From NCBI GenBank assembly GCA_009761415.1, contig QUOL01000013.1, forward strand, positions 672,501 to 736,500: DNA of 64,000 bases, written 5' to 3'. Positions 31,867 through 42,202 of the stretch are shown here, piece by piece (position 1 is the first letter of the stretch; each line of letters begins with the position of its first letter). A model generated the notes under the pieces. The model was given only the letters and a program-made list of their open reading frames with translations. It was not told the origin of the DNA and did not search any database. Position numbers and translations under genes: made by a program. Source of the stretch: Sarcomyxa edulis. Taxonomy: Eukaryota; Basidiomycota; Agaricomycetes; Agaricales; Mycenaceae.

Positions 31867-34800
31867 TCACGAAGGCTCCTTGGCAGCTTTAAGATGGATA
31901 TTCGCATGGGACGCTACACCCTCGATACGGGGGTAGGCGTTTAGGTTCTTGTGGAGTGTGAATTGGAATACGGAGGCTCCTCCTTGGCTGTGCGCATCGA
32001 GGACGTAGGGGGAGGAAGAAAAAACAAAGTCAGTATGCTGTTATAGTAGAGAGCACCTCGAAAAGCCCCCAAAAAAACAGAAACGCGACTCACCGACTAG
32101 TAATCGTACTATACGCCAAAAAGAACACCCAAACCCTATACCACCTATCCCCGTACTTCTCCACCACCTTGTCCTTGTTGGACACCCAGTTCTTGTACCA
32201 CCGGAAGATGGTGGCGCTGTAGTGTACGCCGAGGACGTCGACGTTTTTGAGTTCGAAGCCGGCGGATTCGAGCTGGGGTGGGGGGGTGGGGGGAGGGGGG
32301 GAGGGGGGGGTGTTAGTGGGGGTAGGAAAAGGAGAAGGGAGGGGGTGGGAGGGGTGTGGGAAGGGGTGAGGAGAGGGAGAGGGAGGGGAAGCGGTAGAAA
32401 AAGATGAAAGGGCAAGATAGGAAGGCAACGCACCTGATTAACGACCCAACCAAGCGAACAAGACGCGTCTGCACCTGGGAAAACGTATTTGCTCATGAAT
32501 AGACCCCTGTTGTGAGAGATCGGTCGTGTGTTAGCATCATATTCTCCCCAAAACGCAAGATACCAAGAAGCGGAACAGTGACAGTGGGCTTCACACACGG
32601 TCCCGTGACCAGTACCAACACCACACCACCCCCTCCCATCACCCACGCGTCTCATCACGCGTATTCAAATAACAGCGCAAACGCTAACTCACCAAATCAA
32701 ATCCTCATACTGCCAACTCGGCCTAATCCCCGCGACTTGAAAGACGAAGATGCCGTCGTCATCGAGGAGGTCGTACATTTGGCGGAGGAATATTCCGTAG
32801 CGGCGGATGCCTACGTGCTGTGGGGGGAGGGGGGGGTGGGGAGAGGGGGAGGGGGGAGGGGAAGGGGAGGGAGGGGGAGGGAGGGAGAAAAGGGAATGGG
32901 ATAGGAGGGAAGGGGGAAAGGGGAAGGGAAAAAAGGAGGGGGGCAAGGGTAAAGGGAAAGAAGGAGAGGAGAGAAGTGAGAAAGAGAAAATTAAGAGGAG
33001 ATGGGAAACGCGTACCTCAGCCATCTCGAGACAAACGATCTTAGTGAACGATCCTTTCCCGCCTGGGAGGTCGCGGTAGTCGCAGCATAGGATGCGGGCC
33101 TGCGCAATGAGTTCGTTAGTTGAGTGAGTCAAGTCGTTCAATGTATGGATGCATGGATGGGGAAATGGATGTAGTTAGGTGGGGATGGGGGAAGGTCAGA
33201 AGGCAAGCAGGTAGCCAGGTACGAAAGAAAGAATGGCAAAGAACGAAACAACACACACCTTATCACCAGCCACCCCATTCTTAGCGATGCGCTCGTTCCC
33301 GAAGGCGGTTTGGTTCTTGGCGAGGGTTATTCCTGTTGTCTGTATGAGGAGGGGGGGAGGGGGTTAGTGTTGGTGTTATGGGTACAACGAGAAAGGGTAG
33401 GGGGTGTGACAAAGGGAAGGGGGGGATGGGGTAGGGCAAGTGTGGGTCCCACAACGACAACGACAATGTGGGGGGGGGGGGATAAGGAAACGCGTCGCGT
33501 CGCGTGGGTACCGCGACAAGTACAAAAACGGAAATAAAAACGAAATCGAAACGAAAACGCGTCGCCTCGCTTCGCGCACAAGGTCAAAAACAAAAACGGA
33601 AAACAAAAACAAAAACAAAAACAAAAACGAAAACAAAAACAAAAACGAAAACAAAACCAAAAACATAAACACGTACATCACATCCGTAATTCTTAGCAGC
33701 GTAGGTGACGAGGGTTGCCCATCCGCAGCCTACGTCTAGGAGTCTGCGAGCGGAACACAAGGTACGGGTTAGTGACGTGTGTAAGAGATGAAAGGGGGGT
33801 TAGCGATAGCGAACGAGATGAAACGGGGGTTAGCGGGTGTGTAGGTGGGGAGAGGAGGGAGGGGGGGAAGGTGGGAGGGTGGATGGGAGGGAGGAGAGGA
33901 GGGTGGGAGGGATGGGTTAGGGAGGGAGGGATGGGAGGGAGGGTTAGCGGGTGTGGAGGGAGGGAGGGTGTGTAAAGGAGGGAGGGAAGGTGGGTTGGCG
34001 GGTGGGTTAGCGGGTGTAAGGGTGGATGGGAGGAGAGGAGGGAGGGAGGGAGGGTAGGTAGAGGGGGTCAGGGAGGGTAAGGGTGGATGGGAGGATACAA
34101 TAAATGAATGAATGGAGGAACATGGCTGAAGATAACTGGTAGAGAACGTACCTATCACTCTCATTCAACTGCAACTTCTCACAAACGGTGAGAAGCTTAT
34201 TATCCTGAAGTGTCTCGAGTGATTCTTCGATGGAGGGGTCGCCTATGATGCCGGAGGTGTAGATCATGCGTGGGCCGAGGAACCATTCGTAGAAGTCGTC
34301 TCCTCCTGCGGAAAGGGGAGGGGAGGGGGGGAAGAGGCGATGTGTTAGCGAAGAACGGGAGGGATGGGAGGGAAGGGGAAAGGGGAAGGGGGGGTGCAAA
34401 GAAGGGATGGGAGTGGGAAGGGGAGTGGGAAGGGGAAGTGGGATGGAAAGGGAAGGGATGGAAAGGGCGGACGTACGATCATAATGCCCACGGACCTGCT
34501 CCTCGTCTTGGTTCTGGGAGTGGACGACGACCTGTGGGATGAGGTCGAAGAAGACGTATTTGAATAGGGTGGGTGTGAAGTTGAATCTAGCCCAGTCGTG
34601 GCGCTGTTCCATGATCTCGAGCACGTCGCCTGCGCAGCAATAGGAGAATTAGCATGGCGTGGTCTGATGACGTGACGACGTGATACCCACCATTAAAATC
34701 AACTTTGCCATCAAAGTACGCATCATGGAACACCTGCATGGGTATCTTCTGACCCTTATAAGTCTCCTTCAACGCCTGGTCTTTAATAGTGATATACGTG

Positions 34801-35096
34801 TCAACGGGCTTCCCCGGTAAAACGACGCGTTCGTTCTTGCGTGCACCGTATATACTCATGAAAGACCAGTACGCGATGGTGGTGGGTATACCTGTCAACA
34901 GCAAGAGGAAGAGGTATGTTTTGAAGCCCCCGCGGTTGAATAAGGGGAGGAATGATTTTAGGATGTAGGGGACTGTGATGACGAGGATGGAGAGGTGGAT
35001 GTTTGAGAATGAGCCATTTCCTTCTGCTAGACCGATGAGAGGCGCGTTTTTGATCGCTGGGTAGTTTGTCACTCGGGGTGGTGCAGAGTTGGACAT
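31867..35096 (-). CDS. Sphingolipid C9-methyltransferase
   Basis: Ten exons join to 480 residues: 35096-34691, 34629-34477, 34305-34152, 33743-33677, 33339-33259, 33099-33016, 32817-32693, 32506-32434, 32272-32094 and 31987-31867. The enzyme adds the C9 methyl group of fungal glucosylceramides in the ER using S-adenosylmethionine. Two hydrophobic segments (SILVITVPYILKSFLPLF and LFLLLLTGIPTTIAYWSF) precede a cyclopropane-synthase-type domain with GDDFYEWFLGPRMIYTSGI, SAM motif LLDVGCGWAT (about residue 239), GITLAKNQTAFG and VCLEMAEHVGIRRYG. Length and order fit the family. Introns 2, 3, 4, 6 and 8 are long for this genome and filled with G-rich (plus strand) or AAAAAC repeats. Divergent from YIF1 with 168 bases between starts. 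Confidence 0.93.
32275..34470. repeat. Purine-rich simple repeats inside methyltransferase introns
   Basis: On the plus strand, G-rich tracts of the form (gggnnggg)n fill 32275-32395, 32820-33000, 33345-33480, 33790-34085 and 34310-34465, and an (aaaaac)n tract fills about 33585-33665. All but small parts lie in introns of the minus-strand gene, so the transcript carries C/T-rich introns. Several tracts contain four or more runs of three or more G and could fold as G-quadruplexes on the template-opposite strand. They look like expanded microsatellites rather than transposons. Confidence 0.8.
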
Positions 35097-35264
35097 GTTG
35101 GCGCTAGATCAAACCACAAGCTAACCCTGGGCCTGCTTTTACAACACGGCGTTGTTTGGCGCTGTTTGTTACCAGTACACGGCATTTGTTTGCTTTTGTT
35201 TGCCACCACCACCGCCGCGATTAGACTCACCACCACCAGTCTAGTCGTCGTCGTCGTTAGCAGC

Positions 35265-36778
35265 ATGTACTCCGGCGGATACTCGAGATCTCCTCCTCCG
35301 CTACAACACCCAGTCCCAACTCACCCTGCCTACATTCCAGACCCACCAAGCACTCCAGTCTCTCCACAGGGATACCAACGCTTCTCCGGCTCAAGCTCAC
35401 CAGCACCACCACCACCAGGACCAGGACCCATCCCACAACACCTGCACCAGCACCAACCTAACGCGTATGTCCCAGCGTACACTTCTCCATTCCAGCACAA
35501 CCCCGTACAAGTACCCGTGGGTGTACCCTCGCAACACCCCGTGGGTGTGCCTATTCCACAGCCCGACTTTGGCGCGTGGGGGATGAACGATGTGACGGCT
35601 CAGTTTGGGATGCAGTTGGGTCATAGTGCGGTTGCTGCTGGGCAGGATTATGTTCAGCGTAACGTGCGTCCCCCCTTCACTCCTTCACTCCTTCCACCCT
35701 GCCCTTCCCTTTACTAACATCCCTTTACCAACTACCCACCCACCCCGACGTGGCGCAGTTCGGCAGCTTCCTCCCAAGCAACAACATCAAACACTTCTTC
35801 AACGTCTCAAACTCCTACGTCATCCGAAAACTCCGTCTCGTCCTCTTTCCGTGGATGCATAAACCGTGGTCCAGGCGTGTTAGACGCAACGAGCAGGGAT
35901 ACGCGGAGTATCAGCCGCCGAGGGATGATATTAATTCTCCGGATCTTTATATTCCTCGTACGTCCTTCCCTCCCTCCTCCCATGCATCGTCATATCTTCT
36001 TTTCCTACTACTACCTACTACGAATGCGGACGCTAATGGCGACTGGTAGTGATGGCACTAGTAACCTACATCCTCCTAAGCGCCATAACAGCCGGGATCG
36101 GTCTATCCAACTCTTCAAAAACCTTCCATCCTTCGATACTCTCTCAGGCGTTCTCTAGGGCCCTTGCGGTGCTTATACTGGATTTTTGTTTTGTGAAGTT
36201 GGGGTGTTATGTGTTGAATGTGCAGGCGCCTTCTTATTCTCCCATCAACTCCAACAATCCCAACATCAATCCCCACTCCAACTCCATCCATACCCCCACC
36301 CCCACCAACCAAAACCCCAACCAAAACCCCACCCAACCAACCAACCTAACATCAGGCGCAACAGACCTAATAGCCTACGGAGGCTACAAATTCATCGGCG
36401 TCATCTTAACCCTCACCGCCAATTTCTTGTCCATCGGAAGGACGATGTATGCGTTGGTTTTTTTGTATGCGTTCTTGGCGAATGCGTTTTTTTTGTTGAG
36501 GTCGTTGAGGGCTGTTGTGCTGCCTGAGACTGCTTCGGTTTCGTCTTCGGCTTCGACATTTGGAGCGGGTGGTGGGGATGTTGGGACGGGTATGGTGAGT
36601 TGTTTTTTGGTTTGGTTTTGGTTTTGGTGAATTGGGTTGAGCAGGCAGCTGATTGATTGTTTCATTGATACGTGCGCAGACACCGCTAGGCCCGGCCCAA
36701 CGACGTCGGAGGATCACGTTTTTGTTCCTTGAGGCTGTTTGTCAGGTCGTTTATATGGGGGTGCTTGTTAGGGTTTAG
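35265..36778 (+). CDS. YIF1: Yif1/HRF1-family protein of ER-Golgi vesicle transport
   Basis: Four exons (35265-35663, 35759-35957, 36050-36594, 36680-36778) join to 413 residues. Yif1 is a multi-pass protein that partners Yip1 and Rab GTPases in COPII/ER-Golgi traffic. The N-terminal 100 residues are Pro/Gln-rich and cytosolic. Then come FGMQLGHSAVAAGQDYVQRN, IKHFFNVSNSYVIRKLRLVL, LFPWMHKPWSR and five hydrophobic segments, all in family order. A loop of about 55 residues rich in Asn, Pro and Thr (PINSNNPNINPHSN and on) between the second and third membrane segments is longer than usual. The start was chosen as the first ATG giving the family tail; a frame upstream is leader. Confidence 0.92.
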
Positions 36779-38034
36779 ACGAGGACGTGGGGTGTGGGCG
36801 TGGAGGTGTAGACGGGGAGGTGGAGGAGGTAGACGTGGGCGTGGGGTGGAGGGTTGAGGGATAGAAGGTTGGAGGGTGAGGGTGGGGTGTGAGGTTAAAG
36901 GTAGAAGGGGATGACTCCTCGGAGCAGCAGGTAGGCTGTGATGTTGAGGGTACTGGAAGTTGGAAGTTGGGTCGCTTCGCTTGCTATAGCTATGATCAAC
37001 AATGCTATGCTATGTGCTTGAACTCAGAACTCAGAACTCGTTCGTTCGTTGAATGCATACATATGATATGATAACTGATGCATCTAAATATATGGAAATT
37101 CGGAATCGCGTCGTTTTGTTATGTGCGACTTTTGGTTTGTTATTGAGGTGAGGTTTGGTGAGGTGAGGTGTTGGGAAGGGGAAGAGTCAGGGATAGGGAT
37201 AACTAACTGACTGGACGTGAAGAACAGTGAGGTACCGTGAGGGCAGGAACATACTCAGACTGTCCATCTATCTACATGATGTGGGTCATTGATATTGTAG
37301 CATTAGGCACCATGGTGACTCGAATGCTCATTTTCTTTTCTGTTCCGTGCTTCCTACATAGTCCGGATTCGCAATTCTCCATCACCATCAGAGAGTGGTC
37401 CCCAGAATATAATGCAGGGATCGTCGTTCTTCAGGTCAACAACCAACCAGCAACCAACAAGAATGGACGAGACAAAAAAAAGATACCGTGATCGCCCTTG
37501 AATTCGAGATAACTGGAACAGTTAGACTCGGAAGAAAGTAGTATTGGTGGAAAGTTTGATGGGGGAGAGAATAAGGAGCTCACCACGCACGGTTCGGATG
37601 CATATTTCCCTCTCTGACTCGGAGTAGCCACCCTTCATACTACGCGTGGTAGGTAGTAGGGTTCCAGATAGACACGAATGCAGAAAAAAACAACTTGGAC
37701 TTTGGGTCCTTCGAAAGTGACATCATGATATGATCTGTTGGTGTCGGTTCGAGGTTCGGGATGATCATAATCAGGTTCTGTAGGGTAGGCGCAGATACTT
37801 AACCGTTGAATTCTTTTGGCTGCGGCGCCGGGAGTCCAGTGAGATTGAGATCTACAAGAAAGAAAAGAAATGCCAGTGTCGACGTCTGTTCTTGCGTTGG
37901 GCGGGGGATCGTATGTACGTACCATGAGCACATTACACTGGACGATGTCTCCTGGGTCCTAGGCCGGTTCCGAAGGTCTGAAAGAAGACCCACGAGCACT
38001 GGCTGGCAGCTCAGGAACACCCCAGTGGTAGACC
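36779..38034. other. Intergenic, no supported gene
   Basis: The first 100 bases after YIF1 are a G-rich tract. The remainder holds only short frames. A minus-strand stretch at 37800-37850 (DLNLTGLPAPQPKEFNG) looks weakly coding and could belong to the fragment at 38035-38652, but I cannot connect them. Confidence 0.35.
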
Positions 38035-38652
38035 ATCCTACGACTCGGAGTTCAGATACTTGATATCCGGATAATTGATAGGATTAGGCTCGATAGGGTT
38101 AGGAAGACCTGGAGGCTGGGAGGAATCAGGATTTGTTTTCTGGATTCCGAGTCGGGCGTGAAACTGGAGTGCCTCCTTGTAGAGCGAGACCGGAACACCG
38201 TAGACGGCAGATCTGTTCGAAAAGAAAAGAAAAGAGATAGAAGACGAGAGAGAGAGCACGGCGGTTGAGGTTTTGGTTATGGGGGAGCTTTATGGGGGTA
38301 GAACTGTGAGAGGGTAGATATATCAGATGTTCGGGGCGGCTTCACGGTTTTGGACTTGGATGGGGTACAGGAACTTGGAAGGGAGTTACTGGAAGTGCAA
38401 CCTAGGGCTTCAAGTCGTGGGGAGAGTTGTGGGGAGACTTGAATGTGGGTCTTGAGGTAGTATGAACACATTATCGAGCAACAAGTGTATTCGATTGCAC
38501 ATATCGATAGTCCACAGGTCAATTTGAACGTTCAGGGAGAAAAGCATACCGGCAAGTAGAGAGGATCGGCGTGATCTTGATATTTGACCTCGATGAGAGA
38601 ATTCATACGATATCCTCTATATTCATATTCGACAATACATTGGTAGGTCAGA
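38035..38652 (-). pseudogene. Unidentified gene fragment, probably 5'-truncated
   Basis: Two minus-strand blocks look coding. The first (about 38651-38553) reads QYLTYQCIVEYEYRGYRMNS then LIEVKYQDHADPLYLP and ends at a GTATGC donor. The second (about 38211-38035) reads AVYGVPVSLYKEALQFHARL then GIQKTNPDSS and ends YLNSES. They do not join in phase directly, so a middle exon or a frameshift is needed. No ATG or 5' exon can be placed, because the kinase gene on the same strand ends only about 55 bases upstream of the first block. I do not recognise the family. Confidence 0.3.
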
Positions 38653-38705
38653 TATTGTCTGAAAAGATATCATGACCGTTCTGAATTCATCACCTGTATA
38701 CAGTA

Positions 38706-39674
38706 TCATTCAAATGCATAATCTGTCCCCTCATAATCACCTTCTAAATACCGTTTAATCAACCCAAGCGCGTAGAGATCATTCTCTTTCGTGCACGGTT
38801 CACGACCCGCTCCAGGACGTCCCCAACCAGGCGTCCCCGGACCACAAGACACACCCTCCGTAGTGCAGATATCAAAATCGATGATGACGGGTGTATTCCC
38901 GTCATCATCGAGCATGATATTGGATGGGTTAAGATCGTTGTGCACTAAGCCCATTGCGTGTAAGTGAGATAATCCTGATGCGAGACCGGAGAGGATTAGG
39001 CGTTGACGATCGGGTGATGTGCGGATGTTGTGTATCTCGTCTTCCAGTGTCGACGGGTATCGTTTTAGACAAAGGGAAGGGACGAGATCGCCCTCTCGGA
39101 CGCAGCCGTAGTAGACGACGATATTGGGGTGGGGGTTCTGAGCGAGCTGTTCTAGGATGCGAGCTTCTGTCATCAGACGTTCACCGATACTGGGTGTCCC
39201 GTCATACGTGACGAGGGAACGGGATTTGAGAAAGGTATGTGGGGGTGGTGGGGTGGGTGCTTCGGTTAACGTACTACTAGTGTCATTCAGTTTCCAGGAG
39301 CCACAGTAGTGCTCACGGGGTATGGGGTCTCCGGGGGGTAGGGAGTGAAGCATTGCGTCGGTGAGTTGAGACATTCGGACTGTTAGGTCTGTGTTGAGGT
39401 AAAAACGACTTGGATCGCCTTCCTTCCAGATGACGATTAGACGGTGGAATTCCCCGTCTGAGGTTCCGGGTGTGATGTTCCATTGTTCGTTAGCGGTGAT
39501 GCATCGATGAGTTCTCGCATGATGGAGGGAAACGAAGAAAGAGGAGCAACTTGCAATTTGTGCTTCAATCGATCTCGTTAGTTGCACTGTTAGTATGGAC
39601 GGCACGGACGGCACGGCGGACCTTGAATAATACGATCCGAAACTCCGAGTCATTCTTGCTACCGTCTTTCTCAA
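38706..39674 (-). CDS. Small protein-kinase-like protein (HND/DFD type), copy 2
   Basis: A single exon encodes 322 residues. From residue about 62 it matches copy 1 at 14.8 kb: IPREHYCGSW, LVTYDGTPSIGERL, NPHPNIVVYYGCVREGD, catalytic loop LVHNDLNPSN, VIIDFDIC, GTPGW and ENDLYALGLIKRYLEGDYEG. The same HND and DFD changes are present, so they are family features. The sequence matching copy 1's start codon (ATGCGAGAACTC, near 39520) is out of frame by an eight-base difference, so translation must begin upstream, which adds 60 or so Ser/Arg-rich residues. The C-terminus is four residues shorter. Its start is 52 bases from the start of KLP copy E on the opposite strand. Confidence 0.75.
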   Translation of the reverse strand: MRKTVARMTRSFGSYYSRSAVPSVPSILTVQLTRSIEAQIASCSSFFVSLHHARTHRCITANEQWNITPGTSDGEFHRLIVIWKEGDPSRFYLNTDLTVRMSQLTDAMLHSLPPGDPIPREHYCGSWKLNDTSSTLTEAPTPPPPHTFLKSRSLVTYDGTPSIGERLMTEARILEQLAQNPHPNIVVYYGCVREGDLVPSLCLKRYPSTLEDEIHNIRTSPDRQRLILSGLASGLSHLHAMGLVHNDLNPSNIMLDDDGNTPVIIDFDICTTEGVSCGPGTPGWGRPGAGREPCTKENDLYALGLIKRYLEGDYEGTDYAFE

Positions 39675-39726
39675 ATACAGACCCCTTCTAAGTACTCCCT
39701 CAATCTATGTCTTGACTTTGGGCCTC
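39675..39726. promoter_or_regulatory. 52-base divergent gap between small kinase 2 and KLP copy E
   Basis: The two starts are unusually close. Any shared promoter elements would have to lie within leader or coding sequence. The tract ccttctaagtactccctcaatctatg carries no motif I can name. Confidence 0.4.
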
Positions 39727-41889
39727 ATGGTGGTCATCTCCTTAGAACGCTATCTCGACCAACCTATCCCCCTTTCCGGGACCGTACTTCGTGAAACCGA
39801 TAGACCCGGGCTTGATGTTATTATCGACGTCGACTCGAACAATTTGAATCTAGCACAAAAAGTCATTGAACTAGAACAAAGGGTGTGGCCTTGGATTGAT
39901 GAATATATCTTTGGTCAAGGTCAATTGCATACGGACTGTCTTAGGACACGCAGATATGATTTTATAGATGTTGAAGATGACGGGCTACTCGCAAGGTTTG
40001 ACTCCCTCAATAAACTTGAGCTTGAGGATTCATTGACAACCTTCGAATTGTAGTGACACTGTCGAAGTCAAGTATATCTAGCCAGTAATACGTGTCGCTC
40101 AGAAATACTTTGACTGGTATTGGAATACGCCTTCGTTGGAGTTCGCGATCGAAAAAAGCTTTCATGGTAAGTACGCATCAAATACTTACGCGTATTTCGT
40201 CCTGATATTACATTGACAGGTGCATGGACAACGGTACTCATCTCCAGTGGAAACGCCCCGCTTTGGGCCAGCTTACGGACTAGGAAAATCGATTGGGATA
40301 ACTCCAAATGTTTTTGTGTCGCCATCTTTGCGGTACGCTCCAGCCTAGGATCGGAAGGTTATATGCTCACGTACGTAGGACAACGACACGATCAATTTGG
40401 ACGATTACCCTCCATCGAGTGAAGCTTCGATGTTTCGGTCCACCACTCGTGCAGGGCGTCTTGTCTTGGATCTCCTCGATGCGTTTCGGAGGACTAATGC
40501 GCAGTTTGGGATCATTACGGATGAAAGGCCGTCCATTGTATGGTCATCCTGGGGGTCTGATATGAAGCCTTTGGATGTGATATCCCATACTCGCGTATCG
40601 CTGTGGAAGCTCCTCACGTTTTTCCTTCTCACTGCGGTTAACTTTTGTGATATGTGCCATCTTACTCGGAGTGATCTTCGGATGCCGGTTCTAGGAGCAT
40701 TGAATGACTGTCAAGCCACATTGCCGAACGCTTCTGCTTGTGGAGCGCGTAGTTTTTGTGAATTCGATCTTTACACGATGCAGCGCGTACCGTCTGAATG
40801 GTATCGTTTCTGCGAGTGGAAACTCTAGGCCGAGAAGGAAGCGCTTCGGACTACTGTCGCACCGCATACTACCCTCTCCATCAACGTCGACGGATTTCTG
40901 CGTCGACATTTGCTCTGGAGGTCGCCTTTTCCTTCTGTACCGATCACACCAGAGACACTCGAGATAGTGACTCGCTACTATCAACGGCCGAGGGATATCA
41001 CTCTGGACGCTACTCTGGCGACGAACACTGATCTCGCGTTTACAGTCACCAAAGTCATTCGAGATGGTCCCAATCATTGGTCGCGGGTCTTCTTTAGCCG
41101 CGTCGCCAACAGTGAACATACTGTCTGTTCGAAAATCTTCGACGAACGATTTTTTCAGATGCCGCTCACGCCTGACTGGGAGGACATCTTTTGGGAGCCA
41201 CCTCATAAAAGGCTGGATACCTTCAATACGGCGGTTGAGCTCGTACGGCGAGAGGAGGGTGTTTATGATAGGGTGCGGTACCTCTAGGGTTCTTTGATTC
41301 CTCATTGCTATGGCTTTAATGAGGTACGTTGCTGCCTGCTTCAGGAGGTTCAGGTTCAGATATGTAATGTCTTCAATGGCTGGCTTGCTCCCAGATCACC
41401 ATGCCGGACGGCTGGAAGTCGTTTGGTATACTCATGAAGGTTATCGACGGACCTTCTTTGGATAAAATACGAGCTAAAAATCTCCCTTCCGAGGCGCAGT
41501 CTACTCTCGTGAGCGCCCTTCCCGTAAATTTTGTTGATTCAACGCGACTAATGACTTACAATCGTCCCCTCTCATCCCATATCAGATCACTCGACTAAGA
41601 CACAATCTACGAGCTCTCAAATTTGCTGGGATCACGCAAACAGACTGGCACCCCGACAACATTCTCTTCTTACCTGTACCCGCCACCAGAAAGAGGGCAC
41701 CCTTCCAGCTATCGTGTTCATCGACTTTGCATTCGCCTGTCAGTCTTTGGAAAATACTGTCATGCCAAGCGACAAGGTCGAGCTTTTTGCGGTTTTGCGG
41801 ATATGCTGAAGGATGAAGATCCCCAGGTGGGATTTGATCCGGACTTGGTGGATCCTTCGTGGCTGAGTGCTCTTGAACCTGAATATTGA
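39727..41889 (+). pseudogene. KLP copy E, decayed (three in-frame TAG codons plus a frameshift)
   Basis: All six exons are recognisable: 39727-39995, about 40056-40170, about 40221-40332, about 40381-41322, about 41396-41511 and about 41586-41889. Exon 1 starts MVVISLERYL and contains VWPWIDEYI and RTRRYDF. In-frame TAG codons lie in exon 2 (KYI then TAG, Gln in copy A), in exon 4 (EWKL then TAG then AEKEAL; Trp in copy D) and at the end of exon 4 (VRYL then TAG then GSLIPHCYG; Gln in copy A). In exon 6 a short duplication of gcggttttgcgg near 41789 and an insertion near 41680 break the frame around QTDWHPDN and IDFAFA, but the tail LEPEY and stop are kept. It is clearly older than copy D. 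Confidence 0.88.
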
Positions 41890-42202
41890 TACTGCTTTGT
41901 TCTTTGTGCGGAGCCCGAGGATCTGTGCTCGGGTAATCGATTGTGTATTGGTACCGATGTGCACTGATACGGTACAAGGGAAGAAGAATCAGGAGATTCT
42001 GAACTCCTGGAATCGACGGCACGGTCGAACCATCGGCATCGCGCCCTTACAATGGCTTCCATCCGATGTACCACCTGCACGGTTGCCGTTATACGTCCCG
42101 GTCCGTGCATCTATCCACTCATCTGATTATACCACGGGACGCGCTCTTCGACTCCATAAACTTCGCTTTCCTGTCTAGCCAGCATGAATCCGTGTTCTCC
42201 AG
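41890..42202. other. Intergenic between KLP copy E and GH28 gene
   Basis: About 310 bases without a gene. It should contain the GH28 promoter. No carbon-catabolite site could be assigned with confidence. Confidence 0.4.

Noticed and set aside
33440..33739. Lys/Asn-rich 99-codon plus-strand frame
   Set aside because: It is the AAAAAC microsatellite inside a methyltransferase intron.
32689..34164. Overlapping Pro/Ser-rich minus-strand frames around the methyltransferase exons
   Set aside because: They arise from translation of C/T-rich introns; only the in-phase exons match the family.
35166..35264. 33-residue N-terminal extension of Yif1 (LLLFATTTAAIRL...)
   Set aside because: Yif1 proteins have a cytosolic N-terminus without a signal; the ATG at 35265 fits better.
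28609..41284. TAG read as a sense codon in KLP copies D and E
   Set aside because: Intact genes in the same window (PSF1, YIF1, WDR59, MRF1) end at TAG, so general recoding is excluded; editing or readthrough is kept only as a hypothesis for copy D.
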